Below are positions 10,958 to 22,114 of a DNA stretch of 64,000 nt, piece after piece. The notes beneath the pieces are model-generated. The model had not been told where the DNA came from, did no database searches, and saw only the letters and a program-made list of their open reading frames with translations. Position numbers and translations under genes: made by a program. The stretch is from positions 523,705 through 587,704 of the forward strand of contig JACTAT010000047.1 of NCBI GenBank assembly GCA_014526335.1, given 5' to 3'. Positions within the stretch are counted from its first letter, which is position 1; every line of letters starts with the position of its first letter. The stretch is from Chrysaora quinquecirrha. Its lineage: Eukaryota > Cnidaria > Scyphozoa > Semaeostomeae > Pelagiidae.

Positions 10958-11048
10958 GGTATGCCGTGTACACTGAGGCAGAAAGTGTTGCATTAGGTCT
11001 ACACAAAGAAGATAGCCAACAAAGATAAATAATTAAAACATTTTAAGA

Positions 11049-11052
11049 TTAA
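11049..11052. other. TTAA target duplication (left)
   Basis: Left copy of the TTAA; the right copy is 11,926-11,929. The uninterrupted flank (ttttaagattaaggactgca) has a near-identical unoccupied copy at 12,512-12,535. Confidence 0.8.
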
Positions 11053-11925
11053 CCCTATTTGGTATGGGCTATTTTTTGCCTCTTTAAGTATGGGGGGGGG
11101 GGGGGGGCGTTTTTCGCCCCCCCCCCCCCCTAGTTATCTCAGCTGCTATTTGTCTGATTGAGATTAAACTTAGTAGACATGTGCAAATACCCAATTGCAA
11201 CTAATTAACACTATTGTTTGCTAATTAGTCACGTGACACGTTGCCTAGCGACCGTTTAGAGTGTGAAATTATGACTAATTCATCTACGTTGCCGAAAATC
11301 AAGCTAAATCGGACTAAAATAGGTAAAAGGCACTGTAAATGTTAAAATCTCTATAGAAAGTAAACTTTTTCTATCATTTAAGCTAATTATCAGCTAACTG
11401 CTGTTCGACTTTTCTAAGCGTTTATGATGAGGAAACGGCATTTTGGAAAACGTATATAACAAGCTTTATTTTCAGTAAAAATCTTCGAAAGCATAGTTTA
11501 CACTGCGTTATGCATGACTCGATCCAAAAATTTAAAAAAATTGCTAATTAGGCTAATTAACAACATTAATTAAATTGATCACGTGACAAGTGACAAAATT
11601 TGCCACCAATATCCAAAACATTCAAATAATATATCAAATGATAGCTCTCGCCAGGAAAAGTCCAACCATATATATTTCTTTTATATGTGATAATTATTGA
11701 CAGAGATATAGCCGATTGAAGGGTAATTTGAATTACCTGCTTCCAAATAAAGACATTTGCTGGTCACGTGACTAAGTCCGCAACACCATAACCCATACTA
11801 CAAGGTTTCTTGATAAATTCTACGAAAAGTCAGACCCTTACCAAAGCTACTAAGGAGTTCTTGCAGATGATACACGAGCAAAAGTAGGAGGGGGGTGAAA
11901 AACGCCCCCCCCATACTTAATAGGG
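11053..11925. mobile_element. TTAA-flanked piggyBac-like non-autonomous element, copy 1
   Basis: Flanked by TTAA at 11,049-11,052 and 11,926-11,929. The termini are CCCTATT..gtatgggggg and ccccccatac..AATAGGG; each end has a poly-G/poly-C hairpin around gcgtttttcgc. TTAA duplication with CCC-starting inverted ends is the hallmark of piggyBac elements. There is no transposase. The interior has three tcacgtgac motifs (11,230, 11,579, 11,763). A second family member is at 31,863-32,453. Confidence 0.85.
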
Positions 11926-12054
11926 TTAAGGACTGCATAATTCTTGTAAAAAAGAGTGTAAACCAATGAAAAATAAGACCAGCAATACCAAATTAACTGT
12001 TCTCCAAGTGGGATATTGGTTTATTATTCGATTCAAAATATTGTCTGTTACCTC

Positions 12055-12440
12055 TCAAAACCAGAGGATCTGCCACGCAGTACATTGAGCAAGAGGACTG
12101 CACAGCCGTTCATTCTGCTGAAACGGAGCCTCGATTGACGAGTGGTTTAGGTAATAGGTCCCTTGATTCGGACTCCAGATATGCAAAACATCTGATCCGG
12201 TGCTGAGATGAATGCTCCCCACTTGCATCCACAACGCTGAGACAATGTGGCTGAGGCGTCGCATCTTACGGTGGTTCCAGTTACAGGAAATCGCTATTCT
12301 CCCATGAGTCTTCCGCCAGCCTCCGGGGGGAGGGAATATCCGGCCCCCAGACCATATGCTTACGCTTGGATACCCCTGCGCTTTCACTTCCAACTCATGA
12401 AACCGAATCGATGTAAAATAGGATCCTCCGAGTATTCATA
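12055..12440 (-). other. Unrecognised GC-richer open frame
   Basis: An open frame without a clear ATG runs from ~12,435 to 12,055 on the minus strand in an otherwise AT-rich area. It contains GYPSVSIWSGGRIFPPPGGW but no domain I can name. A near-consensus NRF-1 site (cgcgcatgcgcca, 12,484-12,496) sits ~50 bp upstream, which could mark a small promoter. It may be a host exon, a pseudogene or a chance frame. Confidence 0.25.
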
Positions 12441-12483
12441 GATTTGCCTCTTTTAAATTTGATAATTACGGGAAAGGACTATA

Positions 12484-12496
12484 CGCGCATGCGCCA
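12484..12496. promoter_or_regulatory. Possible NRF-1-like site
   Basis: cgcgcatgcgcca matches the NRF-1 core YGCGCAYGCGCR with one mismatch. Its position just upstream of the minus-strand frame suggests, but does not prove, a promoter. Confidence 0.3.
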
Positions 12497-12539
12497 CGGT
12501 TCTTCGCGGTACTTTAAGATTAAGGACTGCATAAATCTT

Positions 12540-13009
12540 TTGTTATGTTAATATTTTAATGTTTTAACCTTCTCGTTTTGCCAAAAGATACCTAGTCTGC
12601 TAAAAAAAATATTGCAAGTCGATTTTTTACAGCACCGCAAAATATAAATCACAACACCACAAACAAGATTTACAGTTCCACAAACGGCAATAAAACCACG
12701 TTAGAATAACCCCTGAGAACATTAAAAGGTTTATGAGCATGGATCGCAAAACTAGCTTTTTTATGCATTTGAATAGTTGTAGACTGACCACGGACCATAT
12801 CCACATTGCATTTTCTTCCATGTCGTACGTGTTGATATTATTGAATAGAATCGTTCACGTTCAGCACAATATTTTCGATTATTTTCCAAACATATATGAT
12901 TCCATATCTTTCTCTTCTTCGTTGAGCGGAGTAAAGATTGAAGTGTTTTAGGATTTGCCAGTAAATATTACTGCTTTTGTCCATCGTAATCTTTCGAACA
13001 AAGGACCAT
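12540..13009. other. Non-coding spacer
   Basis: AT-rich; no recognisable feature. Confidence 0.4.
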
Positions 13010-13635
13010 TTGTAATGTAGTGACTTTATTGATTGATGTAATTAGCTCTATCATGCTGCGTACCGCATGATCGGACAGTAGTCTTGATCAGAATGGGGAA
13101 CGAACGAATGTAGCTGGACGATCTACTCTTGTTGATCCTTTAATATAATATACGTGTTTCAGTTTATATATCTTCTCTGTGATTATCAACAAGGAACATT
13201 ATAATGGCGACGAGGATCGACTTAATGCCGCTAGCTCCGTTTGATCCGCTCTCCGACCCGAGTTCTTTAGGTCAACGATGGAAGGTCTGGAAGCGTCGAT
13301 TTGAAACATATATCGTTGCTCTAAACATCACTGACAACACCAAGAAGAGAGCCCTCTTACTCTATCAAGCAGGAGAAGCAACACAGGATGTCTTTGATAC
13401 TCTCCAAAATACGGGAAATCCAGACGACTAGACAACGGCGATCGCCAAGCTCGACAAATATTTCCAACCGAAGAAAAACGTGGACTACGAGATTTTCCAA
13501 TTTCGCTCAACGAAGCAAAATCACGATGAAACCATCGATCAGTTTGCTACAAGGCTTCGCAAACTTGCATCGACCTGTGAGATCACTGAGAACATGCCGG
13601 CTGTTTGTGCGTCATATGTATGCTTGGACGGCTAA
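13010..13635 (+). pseudogene. Ty3/gypsy gag N-terminal fragment with possible 5' leader
   Basis: ATG at 13,204 starts MATRIDLMPLAPFDPLSDP, followed by capsid-like sequence (WKVWKRRFETYIVAL, KKRALLLYQAGEATQDVFDTL). An in-frame TAG at 13,429-13,431 interrupts it, after which the same frame resumes (DKYFQPKKNVDYEIFQFRS, HDETIDQFATRLRKLAS) and stops near 13,635, where homology ends. The TGGCGACGAGG overlapping the start codon could be part of a primer-binding site, and the ~180 bp before it (from ~13,010, ending ..caaca) could be LTR; neither is verified because there is no second LTR. Same family as 9688-10,675. Confidence 0.8.
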
Positions 13636-14080
13636 TAGTCACAAAACCGCTAATTATGCGATAGAAGTACGCTAAGACAGCAGAATGACGATAATTGGGT
13701 GTGGTTGTGACATCATTAGGGGGCCGATGACGCCCAGTCACCCATGAGCCGAATGGCGTTGTGAAGGACTACTAATGTTCGAGATTTGACGTTTTAATAT
13801 TAAACCTGCTAGAAATGGCGAGAAGTCAAATTTGTTATACAGTATTCATAATGGGATTACTATTGTTGATGCAGTGAGCCCCTTTCTTCGTTTTTCCAAA
13901 CTTGCAGCGGGGCTTATTGTGCTTATTATGCTGTCATACCTACACGTATCGCATTGTAAGCGGTTTTTTGACGATTCGACCCCTATTTGTGAAGTTACGC
14001 GAGTTGACAAAACCCCATACTGAGCCTTAGGACGATGACGTCATCATTATTTCAAACGAGTTTTTCTCGAAACTGATAGG
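13636..14080. other. Non-coding spacer
   Basis: Sequence between the gag fragment and the RTE-like LINE. No feature recognised. Confidence 0.4.
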
Positions 14081-15540
14081 TCGTATTGAAATACAATCAA
14101 AGACAATTTCACTCAGCGCTTCAAGATCTACATATTGCCAAGACAGGATCAGCCTACGATCTTTACAAAACATACATGGGAAAATATGGAAAAGGAGACG
14201 TGAACACAAACGGGTATGCTCTTCTAGAACTAGCTACGTCAAACAATTTGAAACTTACAAACACATTTTTCAAGCATAAGCCAGCCCATATAACAACTTG
14301 GGAATCTCCAGAGAGAAATCTAGATTTTATAGATTCGAAAAGTGGCACTGTGAGAAAAAACCAGGTTGATTATGTTCTGATAAAAAACAGACAAGATATT
14401 CGAGTGACAAATTCAAGATCATATGGAGGAATAAACACGAAATCAGACCACAAACTTGTGATAGCTACCGTACAAACGAAGTGGCCATACAGAAAGATCC
14501 CAAAAAATAAAAACGAAAGAATCGATTATAGAAAGATGTCTGACAGTGTGAAAAAGGAAGAGTACAAAGCAAGAGCAGAAGAGATTCACTTCAATATGTC
14601 AGAACCTACCACCAATCAACAACGATGGACAAGAATTGTAGAAAGTTCCCTCGAAGCAGCCAAGGAAATTTTCGGAATCATTGAAAAAAAGAAATTTATA
14701 GAAGACAAAAAGCTCTTAGAACTATCGAATAAGAAAAAAAGTTAAGAGATCAAATGAACAGCACCAAGAATAGGGAAAAGAGGTCACAACTAAAAATCGA
14801 AAGGAACAGATGTATGGCAGACATTCAAGAATTCATAAAAGATAAAGAGACGAAAGAAGTTGAAAGCAAAATTGAAGAAATCGAAAACACACCAAGAGAC
14901 TCCCAAAAAATGTTCAGGTCATAAAACAACTAAGCAAACAAAAACGTGTATCCAAGTTGCTAATCGAAAGTGAAAATGGCTTTACAGCAGATGAGCAAAA
15001 ACAAGCAGACCTCATTGCAGAATATTTCAAGAAACAGTTCTACCAAAATGCAGAAAAGATACAAAATGAACCAACAAATATGCAAACTCCTTTTACAACA
15101 GAGGAAATCCAGCTAGTAATCATGTCCCTGAAAAACAATAAGAGCACTGGAGTAGATAACATGAAAGCAGAACTTCTTAAAATAGGCCCAAAAATTTTCT
15201 CTCAAGAGATTGCACAAATATTAAACGAAACAGCCTCAACTGGTATTTTTCCAAAAGAACTGATTCTGGGAATAATAACTGCATAGCAGAAACCTAGAAA
15301 GAAAAAAGGACCTATCGAAAATCTAAGACCAATAACTATACTGTCAGTGTTGCGAAAAATTCTTGCTACATGTATGATGAAATGAATCGGTGAAAAAATA
15401 AATCAAGAAATACCCATATCTCAAGCAGCATAACGAAGCGGTCGCAGCACAACGGAGCATGTATTTGCCTGTAAAATTCTGGCCGAAAAAGCGACAACGT
15501 CTACAAATTTCGAAATTCATTATCTATTGCTTGATATGTC
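14081..15540 (+). mobile_element. RTE-like LINE, 5' part of an interrupted copy
   Basis: Encodes the C-terminal half of an AP-endonuclease (MGKYGKGDVNTNGYALLELA, ITTWESPERNLDF, QVDYVLIKN, RSYGGINTKSDHKLV with SDH) in the frame 14,086-14,745. Past a frame break comes the RT fingers region at 14,957-15,286 (TTEEIQLVIMSLKNNKSTGVD). Decayed blocks continue to the sequence encoding HYLLLDMS at 15,515-15,540. There the reading frame is cut by another LINE; it resumes at 24,531 with the next conserved residues KAFD. The clade is inferred from the endonuclease and the C-terminal GRP..W..DR.EW tail found downstream. Confidence 0.85.
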
Positions 15541-16212
15541 ATTTCATTTCATTTTATTTTCTTTATACAGGGTAAAGTTAACAATTTTGTGAAAATTGGT
15601 TTACAAACTGCCCTGTTTATAAACCTAGCTATTTACAATATATAATGATTACATTTGCATAAGTATATTTATACATCTATTAAAATACTTCTGTGAAAAA
15701 AAAAGAAAAAAGACAGTTTGAAATTGCAACGGAAAGTGAATACTTGCTGCCATGGTGGCATCATCGTAGAGACGTATTTTTATAATTTTGACTTAAAAGC
15801 CAAAAATGAGTTTGCTTTTTTAGCCTCATTGCTAAGGTTGTTCCAAGTACGCGCTCCTCTAAATTCAACACTTTTCTGTCCTGAAGACGTTTTAAACAGA
15901 GGAATATGTAGATCAGTCCTGGCATTACGTAACACCCTGTACTGAGTGTCAGACAGCCTATGAAATAGTCCTTTCAAGTAATCAGGAGCCTCATTGTGGA
16001 GAGCCTTGAAAACAACCTTAGCAGTTTCTGACTCTATTAGCTGCTTAATGGTAAGCCATCCAAGTTTTTGTATTAAAGGTTCGGAATGTGCGGAAACCCA
16101 GCTGCCGCCGCAGCGGAGCATGTTTCTGGTTCCCACAATACCTTGCAAACGAAAAACCATGTGCTTGTGGATTGCATGAAGTTGTGGTATGGTAGTTGTA
16201 GTTAGATATCAT
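15541..16212 (-). mobile_element. CR1/L2-like LINE, 3' part of an interrupted copy
   Basis: The minus strand encodes the C-terminal region HKHMVFRLQGIVGTRN, LGWLTIKQLIESE, LHNEAPDYLKGLF, RTDLHIPLFKTSSGQKS and GARTWNNLS (15,780-16,160), then a 3' UTR ending in a (TGAAA)n-like tail at 15,541-15,560. The tail lies exactly at the break in the RTE-like LINE. The homologous upstream part (YADD and fingers) is at 23,816-24,530; roughly 75 residues between the two parts are missing. Confidence 0.85.
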
Positions 16213-18289
16213 ATGAATTAAAAGAGCACGTTCAAAGCCGTTTATTTATTCTCTTTATCTACCTCTGCATAGCCTGCGTGCAGCCTCAAACTCTTCTTTC
16301 GTAAAGAGTAGAGTCTGCGCAACAATGAACGAAAGCTTGTACAGCTGAGTCAGCAAAAATGCAACCTCTTTCTGATGAAAACAACCGTTGGAGCATTCGC
16401 GAAGCGTTTTTAATCACCGCCTACTAGCACTGCGGGATTTGAGCAAGTTGTTTGAAGCTGTGTGTAACTTCGTAACTTTACGAAGAAGTTCTTTGCGATG
16501 AATTTCAAAACAAAATGATGTCTTGTATTTAAACTTTGCTGTATTGGACATTTATAAGACGTTTGGCCAAGAAAATCTTTCTGAAAAGCTGAAAGTGACA
16601 AGTTCTTTGCTGTCTGTGGCCGGGGCCTACCTAACTCTTGCGTAGGCCCGATTAACTGGTGGATGCTGACCATTCATATGCTGACCATTGAACACTGCTG
16701 CTTCTATTGTCATTTCTTCAACAAAAACTTTCAATCGAAACTAAAGAGCAATTAAATTAGTGTAACTTTTTTCTCGAGGATACCCTAAACACGGATGTCT
16801 GGTATTTGTTGTATGTAACTTTTTATCACTTGACTTGGACGAGTATCTTCATATATTTTTATTTTGTTAGCTCACTTGGGTATTTTCTTTTCTTTTGATC
16901 TCTCTAAGGAAAAAGTGCTACAGACAAATAGGTTGATTGATATATCCTAGATGCATAGATAGATGCAAAGCTTTTCACTGTACTGTTTTTATTTATAGGT
17001 TTGTTGTTTATAAATAGCCTTTTTTTTGCATAACTATATTATCCCCAGTAAGTATTCTTGCTTGATCAAGGAAAGTCTTGAAATGTAGAGTTTGAACTTT
17101 TCTTGGTACTGGAATTACAGTATTCATTTGTTTCAAAGTATGCATCCATCTCAGTCACAGTTATTCTTCAATTAACTGTTATTTTTGTCCTTGGTTTATA
17201 ATTTTTTGATGAAATTGCCATGAATTTTTGCTGTGTGTTACAAGGATTTTTTTTGGTGTTTTGGTAGTTACTAACTTCAAAAATTTGTCAATATTGTAGG
17301 CTATGGGTCTTCTCATAGATTTGATTTGACAGACATTTTCTGCTTTTTGGTTAATACCTGTACTGCCTTCATCTTAATCCACAAGCAAGCTGTGTCATTT
17401 GCTACCAGTTTCAGTTTTGAGATGTAATTTTAATGACCAAATACTGAGTGAATGTACATTGAATTAAACCATAAAACTAAACCAAGGCACGGATAAATAA
17501 GGTACATAGTTAAGGATGGCTTGCAAACTGTTCACCAAATCTTAAAAGGTTAAGTTTGTGTTCTTTTCTCTTAAATAGCACTGAAAAATAATCTGAAAAT
17601 AATTATGGATGTCACATTATTAGTATCAACATTGACCAAAAGACAGCTTTGGGGAAGGTTGACAAAAATATTTGGATTTTTGCTGCCCTAGATTGATTTC
17701 AAAGCTTTTAAATGGTTGAGCAAATGATTCTAGTTTCTGAAGAAAGACTTAAATTGAAAGAAAATAAAAACAGCACAAACTAGTAGACACAATGATTTAC
17801 TGGTAGTAAATCCTTCATAAACTACCTAACTAACATCACAGCTGTTAGGGCTACTTTATAACATGGAAAATTTATTCGAGGAGGTATTGTGATTATTTAT
17901 ACTGATTAAGTTAAATGCATGTAATCTACTAGACAAATCTTGCTATCTGTATTTTTTTCTTATTTGTTGTGCACAGGGACACTGGGTGCACCCTCTTCTG
18001 ATAAACCAACTAGTAGGCTACTATCTAGTCTAGATGCCCAGAAATAAACAACTCGCTTTGGAAAATCCATGTCGTGCTTGTTTCTATTCTTGGCATGGCT
18101 TCAATTGATCAAAATAGTACTTTTCGTAAGGTAGATCTCCGGTAAACCACCCTTACTCCAGCAAACATTTTCGTGCAGCAACCAAGCACGCATTCGCCAT
18201 TTTGTTTTGACAAAGAAAGTGATCGCGCGACGCAAACCAGCCTTGTCTACGCGGCGCGACTATATTAAAACAATGAAATTAGCATTTGA
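16213..18289. other. Non-coding leader region of the BEL/Pao insertion
   Basis: AT-rich with no gene. Presumably holds the 5' LTR and leader. Seen directly: short direct repeat atgctgaccatt at ~16,662 and 16,678, AATAAA at 18,043-18,048, and a TATA-like tatattaaaac near 18,261. Confidence 0.4.
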
Positions 18290-18335
18290 CCAATCAGCTC
18301 TGGTTGGCAGTTTTCTGCCAACCGGAGCTGATTGG
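18290..18335. promoter_or_regulatory. 21-bp-stem hairpin with CCAAT motifs before BEL gag
   Basis: The left arm ccaatcagctctggttggcag and right arm ctgccaaccggagctgattgg are complementary except for one base, separated by tttt. Each end carries ccaat on one strand. It lies ~130 bp upstream of the gag ATG, so it could be a leader RNA hairpin or an NF-Y-type promoter element. Confidence 0.6.
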
Positions 18336-18464
18336 CTCTGCAAGTAATCGGACCTTCTAAGACACTTGGTCAACCGAACCGGGATGCAGTGCTTTGCAGT
18401 TGGTAAGATGAAGATAGAGTTTGTAGCTTGATGCAGTTTAGGCCAAGAAGGCTGACAGTGACAA

Positions 18465-21400
18465 ATGGCTGAGCAGATCGTAACGTTGAAAAGGTGCAGG
18501 AGTGCACATCGAATGAATGTAAAAAAGCAACTGAAAGATGCACTAGAGTGTTTAGATAAAGATTTGAAGGACAATGCTCAATTGTTGAAGTTGAAAGTTG
18601 GGTTAACTTCAAAATTAGAGAAGATTGTGAATCTCGACCAGCAAATTCTCGTGCAATTGTGCCAGGATAATGACATCAAGGAAGAAGAAATCGCATTGGA
18701 GAGTGAAGAAGCGGATGAATTGGCAACAGAAGTCAGGACAGTGTTAATCAAGCTTGATAGCCTTTTGAATAAGAAATCAACTCCAACTACACCCAGGAGA
18801 TTGTTACCCATGTTGCCAACTCCACCAAGGGCAGAAGGAAGGCCTAGTCCTGTGATAGGAGTCAGTCCTGGGTCTACTACTACAGGACCATCAGCTTATA
18901 ACAAGGCAAGGCTTCCAAAACTTGAAATGAAGAGGTTTAATGGAGATATTTGTCAATGGCAAGAGTTTTGGGACTGCTTTGAGAGTTCCATTGACAGTGA
19001 TCAAGGGTTGTCACCTGTGATGAAGTTAAACTATTTACGTGGGCTGTTAGATGGACCTGCAAGGGCTGTTATTGCAGGATATGAGACTACCAATGCAAAT
19101 TATGCTGAAGCTCTTGATGTTTTGAAAGATAGGTATGGGAAGAAGTCGGTGATACAATTAGCGCATTTGAATGGTATCATGAATCATGCTGCAGTTAAGG
19201 ACGAGGATGATGTTGTGGGCCTTAGGAAATTTCAGGACACAATAGAGGTGCATTATCGTGGACTGCGAGCTTTGGGTGTAGATGAAGAGACATACTCTGC
19301 CATTGTTGTGCAAAAAATTGTTGAGAAACTTCCAAAAGATTTGCACTTGACTATCATAAGAGGAGAAGATTTTTCTAATTGGACTATCAAGGATTTGTTG
19401 GTTGCATTGAAAAAGGAACTGGAACTGAGAGAAGAAATTGCAAGATCTTCTATTGCTAACAAGGATGTGAAAAAGAAACTGTTTTCTCCACAGAAAGCAA
19501 CTGCTAGTTCATTTTTAACTGAGACAGTAGATACCAGATGTCCATTTTGCCTTGGGATGCATGCACCAAAGGACTGTTTAAAGGTGAAGACTACGAAGGA
19601 GCGTAAGAAATCTTTACGTAAATATTCAAGATGTTTTAAATGTCTAGGAAAGGGTCATAGAGCCAATACTTGTACAGTCAATGTTCATTGTGAAAGGTGT
19701 GGTGGGAGCCATAACCCTGCTCTTTGTGAGGGAGGGATGGGCTCTGGGGGGATGGTTGGTGCCGTGGCTAGCCCCATGCATGTTGGGGAGTCTGGGGGTT
19801 GTGTGGCGATGCAAACTGCGCAGGCTCTTGTTCGGGGAGAGAGTGAATGTAGGGTTCGTGTGTTATTTGATTCTGGAAGTAACAAATCCTTTGTTACCAC
19901 CGGTGTCAAGGAGTGCATTAACCCTAAGGTGAAAAGAAAGGAATGGCTCCAACTCACAACATTTGGTAATAGCTCTGAACAGTCTGGTCTTAGAGAAGTG
20001 GTAGAACTTGAATTGTGTTCTCTTACAGGTGGTAGTGTAACTAAGATTGAAGCTTATGTTGTTCCTGTCATTTCTAACATTAAAAATGTTCATGTTGACT
20101 CTGTTAAATGCAATTACTCCCATCTTCAAGGTTTATGGTTTTCAGATGCAGATCAAGGTAAGTCTGACTTGGAAATTACTGTTTTGATTGGGGCTGATTA
20201 TTTGTGGCAGTACCAGGGGGGCTGTGTTATTCGTGGTAAACCTGATGAGCCAGTTGCTGTACAAACATCTTTAGGATGGGTGCTGTCAGGACCTATCAAG
20301 GGTAGATTGAATGATACACCCCATGGTGTGGCCACAGTGAACAACATCAGAGCGGAAATAAAAGATTGTATTGTAGATGAGGAAATTTGCAAATTGTGGG
20401 ACCTTGAAACCATAGGTATTAGGCCAAAGGATGAGGCAAGTGAGAGTCTTCAAGACAACATTGTGTTTAATGGGGTAAGGTATTCAGTGCGGTTACCATG
20501 GAAGGTTGGCCATGATGCCCTACCTACTAATTATGCCAACAGCTTGGCAAGACTGAAGAGTTTGTTGGTGAAGCTACGTAAAGACGAAGAAGTTCTTAAA
20601 GAATGTCAGAACATCATAGATAGCCAACTTGAGAAAGGAATTATAGAGAAGGTAGTTGACCTAGAAACGGAAGATAATTGCCATTATTTACCGCATAGGC
20701 CTGTTGTGCGTCATGACGCAGAGACAACAAAGGTTCGCATGGTATTTGATGCCTCCTCGAAAACGGGTAAGAATGGTATTAGTCTTAATGATTGTTTACA
20801 TACAGGACCGTCTCTAAATCCATTACTGTATGACATCTTATTAAGATTTCGAATGGCAGGAGTAGCAATGACTGCAGATATCGAGAAAGCGTTTTTAAAC
20901 ATTGAAGTTGACAAGACCGATAGAGACAACCTTAGGTTTTTGTGGGCTACGAATCCATTTGAGGAGAACCCATCAGTCGAAATGTACCGGTTCTGTAGAG
21001 TTGTCTTCGGGGTCAAGAGTTCGCCCTTCTTGCTCAACGGAACATTAAGATATCACCTGCAGAATTATGAGAAAACTGATCCGCTCTTTGTTCAGCAGAT
21101 GATTGATAGCCTTTATGTAGATGACATGGTATTTTCGACCAGTACGTTTGAGTGTGCATATGGAATGTATGAGAAGGCTAGAGAGAGATTGATGAGTGGT
21201 GGTTTTAGATTGAGAAAGTGGGTGACAAACAGCAGTGAATTAATGGAGAAAATCAAGTGTAGAGAAGAGAGCCGTGAACGGAATGGTGACTCAGAACAGC
21301 AGCCAGAAGAGAGCTATGCTAAGGCAACATTAGGCTTTACAGGAGAACCATCGATGCATAAAGTTTTAGGCCTTGATTGGAATTTTGGTAACGATACAGT

Positions 21401-21782
21401 CCTCTTTGATTTCAGGCCTATATTGAAGAAAGCCGAAGCCATGAAGCCAACAAAACGAGAGGTCTTAAGTCTGATGTCAGGATTATTTGATCCTTTAGGT
21501 CTTATCAGCCCAGTACAGTTGAGCATGAAAGTGTTGTTCCAACAGTTGTGCAAGGAGAATGTTGGGTGGGATGATGAGCTTGAGGGACCCCTTAAGTTAA
21601 GGTGGGAAAGTTGGGTCAAGAGCTTAAGCAAGGCAGGTTGCATTAGTATAGACAGGTTTGCACTGAAAGGAAGTAATGAGGGCAAGACAATTCAGAAAGG
21701 AACACTGCATGGATTCTGTGATGCCAGTAAAGATGCATACTGTGCTGTGGTGTATGTTGTTTTGAAACTAGTGAAGGTTTGA
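18465..21782 (+). CDS. BEL/Pao gag-protease-RT polyprotein, truncated by frameshift
   Basis: 1105 codons from ATG 18,465. Residues ~1-100 are a charged helical gag N-terminus. Residues ~147-330 are a DUF1759-like capsid region (LPKLEMKRFNGDICQWQEFW, LNYLRGLLDGPARAVI). Two zinc knuckles lie at ~390-422 (CFKCLGKGHRANTC and CERCGGSHNPALC). The protease active site is LFDSGSNKSFV near 467. The RT spans ~740-950 with VRMVFDASSK, TADIEKAFLNIEVD and the catalytic YVDD near 883. The peptidase A17/RNase H part begins LHGFCDASKDAY near 1080. The frame is lost at ~21,762 where one base change in length sends it to a premature TGA. Gag through RT is otherwise uninterrupted, suggesting a fairly young copy. 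Confidence 0.93.
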   Translation: MAEQIVTLKRCRSAHRMNVKKQLKDALECLDKDLKDNAQLLKLKVGLTSKLEKIVNLDQQILVQLCQDNDIKEEEIALESEEADELATEVRTVLIKLDSLLNKKSTPTTPRRLLPMLPTPPRAEGRPSPVIGVSPGSTTTGPSAYNKARLPKLEMKRFNGDICQWQEFWDCFESSIDSDQGLSPVMKLNYLRGLLDGPARAVIAGYETTNANYAEALDVLKDRYGKKSVIQLAHLNGIMNHAAVKDEDDVVGLRKFQDTIEVHYRGLRALGVDEETYSAIVVQKIVEKLPKDLHLTIIRGEDFSNWTIKDLLVALKKELELREEIARSSIANKDVKKKLFSPQKATASSFLTETVDTRCPFCLGMHAPKDCLKVKTTKERKKSLRKYSRCFKCLGKGHRANTCTVNVHCERCGGSHNPALCEGGMGSGGMVGAVASPMHVGESGGCVAMQTAQALVRGESECRVRVLFDSGSNKSFVTTGVKECINPKVKRKEWLQLTTFGNSSEQSGLREVVELELCSLTGGSVTKIEAYVVPVISNIKNVHVDSVKCNYSHLQGLWFSDADQGKSDLEITVLIGADYLWQYQGGCVIRGKPDEPVAVQTSLGWVLSGPIKGRLNDTPHGVATVNNIRAEIKDCIVDEEICKLWDLETIGIRPKDEASESLQDNIVFNGVRYSVRLPWKVGHDALPTNYANSLARLKSLLVKLRKDEEVLKECQNIIDSQLEKGIIEKVVDLETEDNCHYLPHRPVVRHDAETTKVRMVFDASSKTGKNGISLNDCLHTGPSLNPLLYDILLRFRMAGVAMTADIEKAFLNIEVDKTDRDNLRFLWATNPFEENPSVEMYRFCRVVFGVKSSPFLLNGTLRYHLQNYEKTDPLFVQQMIDSLYVDDMVFSTSTFECAYGMYEKARERLMSGGFRLRKWVTNSSELMEKIKCREESRERNGDSEQQPEESYAKATLGFTGEPSMHKVLGLDWNFGNDTVLFDFRPILKKAEAMKPTKREVLSLMSGLFDPLGLISPVQLSMKVLFQQLCKENVGWDDELEGPLKLRWESWVKSLSKAGCISIDRFALKGSNEGKTIQKGTLHGFCDASKDAYCAVVYVVLKLVKV

Positions 21783-22114
21783 AAGCATCATTGCTTACTA
21801 GTAAGACTAGGGTTGCTCCACTTAAAACCATGACCATCCCAAGATTAGAATTAATGGCAGCGAGAATCTTAGCACAGCTTATGGAAACAGGAAAAGAAGC
21901 CATTAAGTCACACATAGAAATCACAGATTGTTACTATTGGTCTGACAGTATGACTGCCTTGCAGTGGATACAAAATAAGGGAGAGTGGAAACAGTTTGTG
22001 AGATCAAGGGTTAATGAGATTTTGGTTGCCACAAGAAAGGATAGATGGAGACATTGCCCAGGGGATATCAACCCAGCAGACATAGGTTCAAGGGGAATGA
22101 AAGCTGAGACTTAA
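21763..22114 (+). pseudogene. BEL/Pao pol, RNase H segment (frameshifted)
   Basis: Continues the polyprotein in a different frame: SEGLKASLLTSKTRVAPLK, TIPRLELMAARILAQLM, YYWSDSMTALQWIQN and PGDINPADIGSRG. These are the conserved blocks of the BEL/Pao RNase H. It ends at a TAA at 22,112-22,114 caused by a second frameshift, past which the same protein continues. Confidence 0.9.

Noticed and set aside
13010..13203. Gypsy 5' LTR and primer-binding site
   Set aside because: Suggestive ends, but without a second LTR or matching tRNA end it cannot be called; mentioned only as a possibility in the gag entry.
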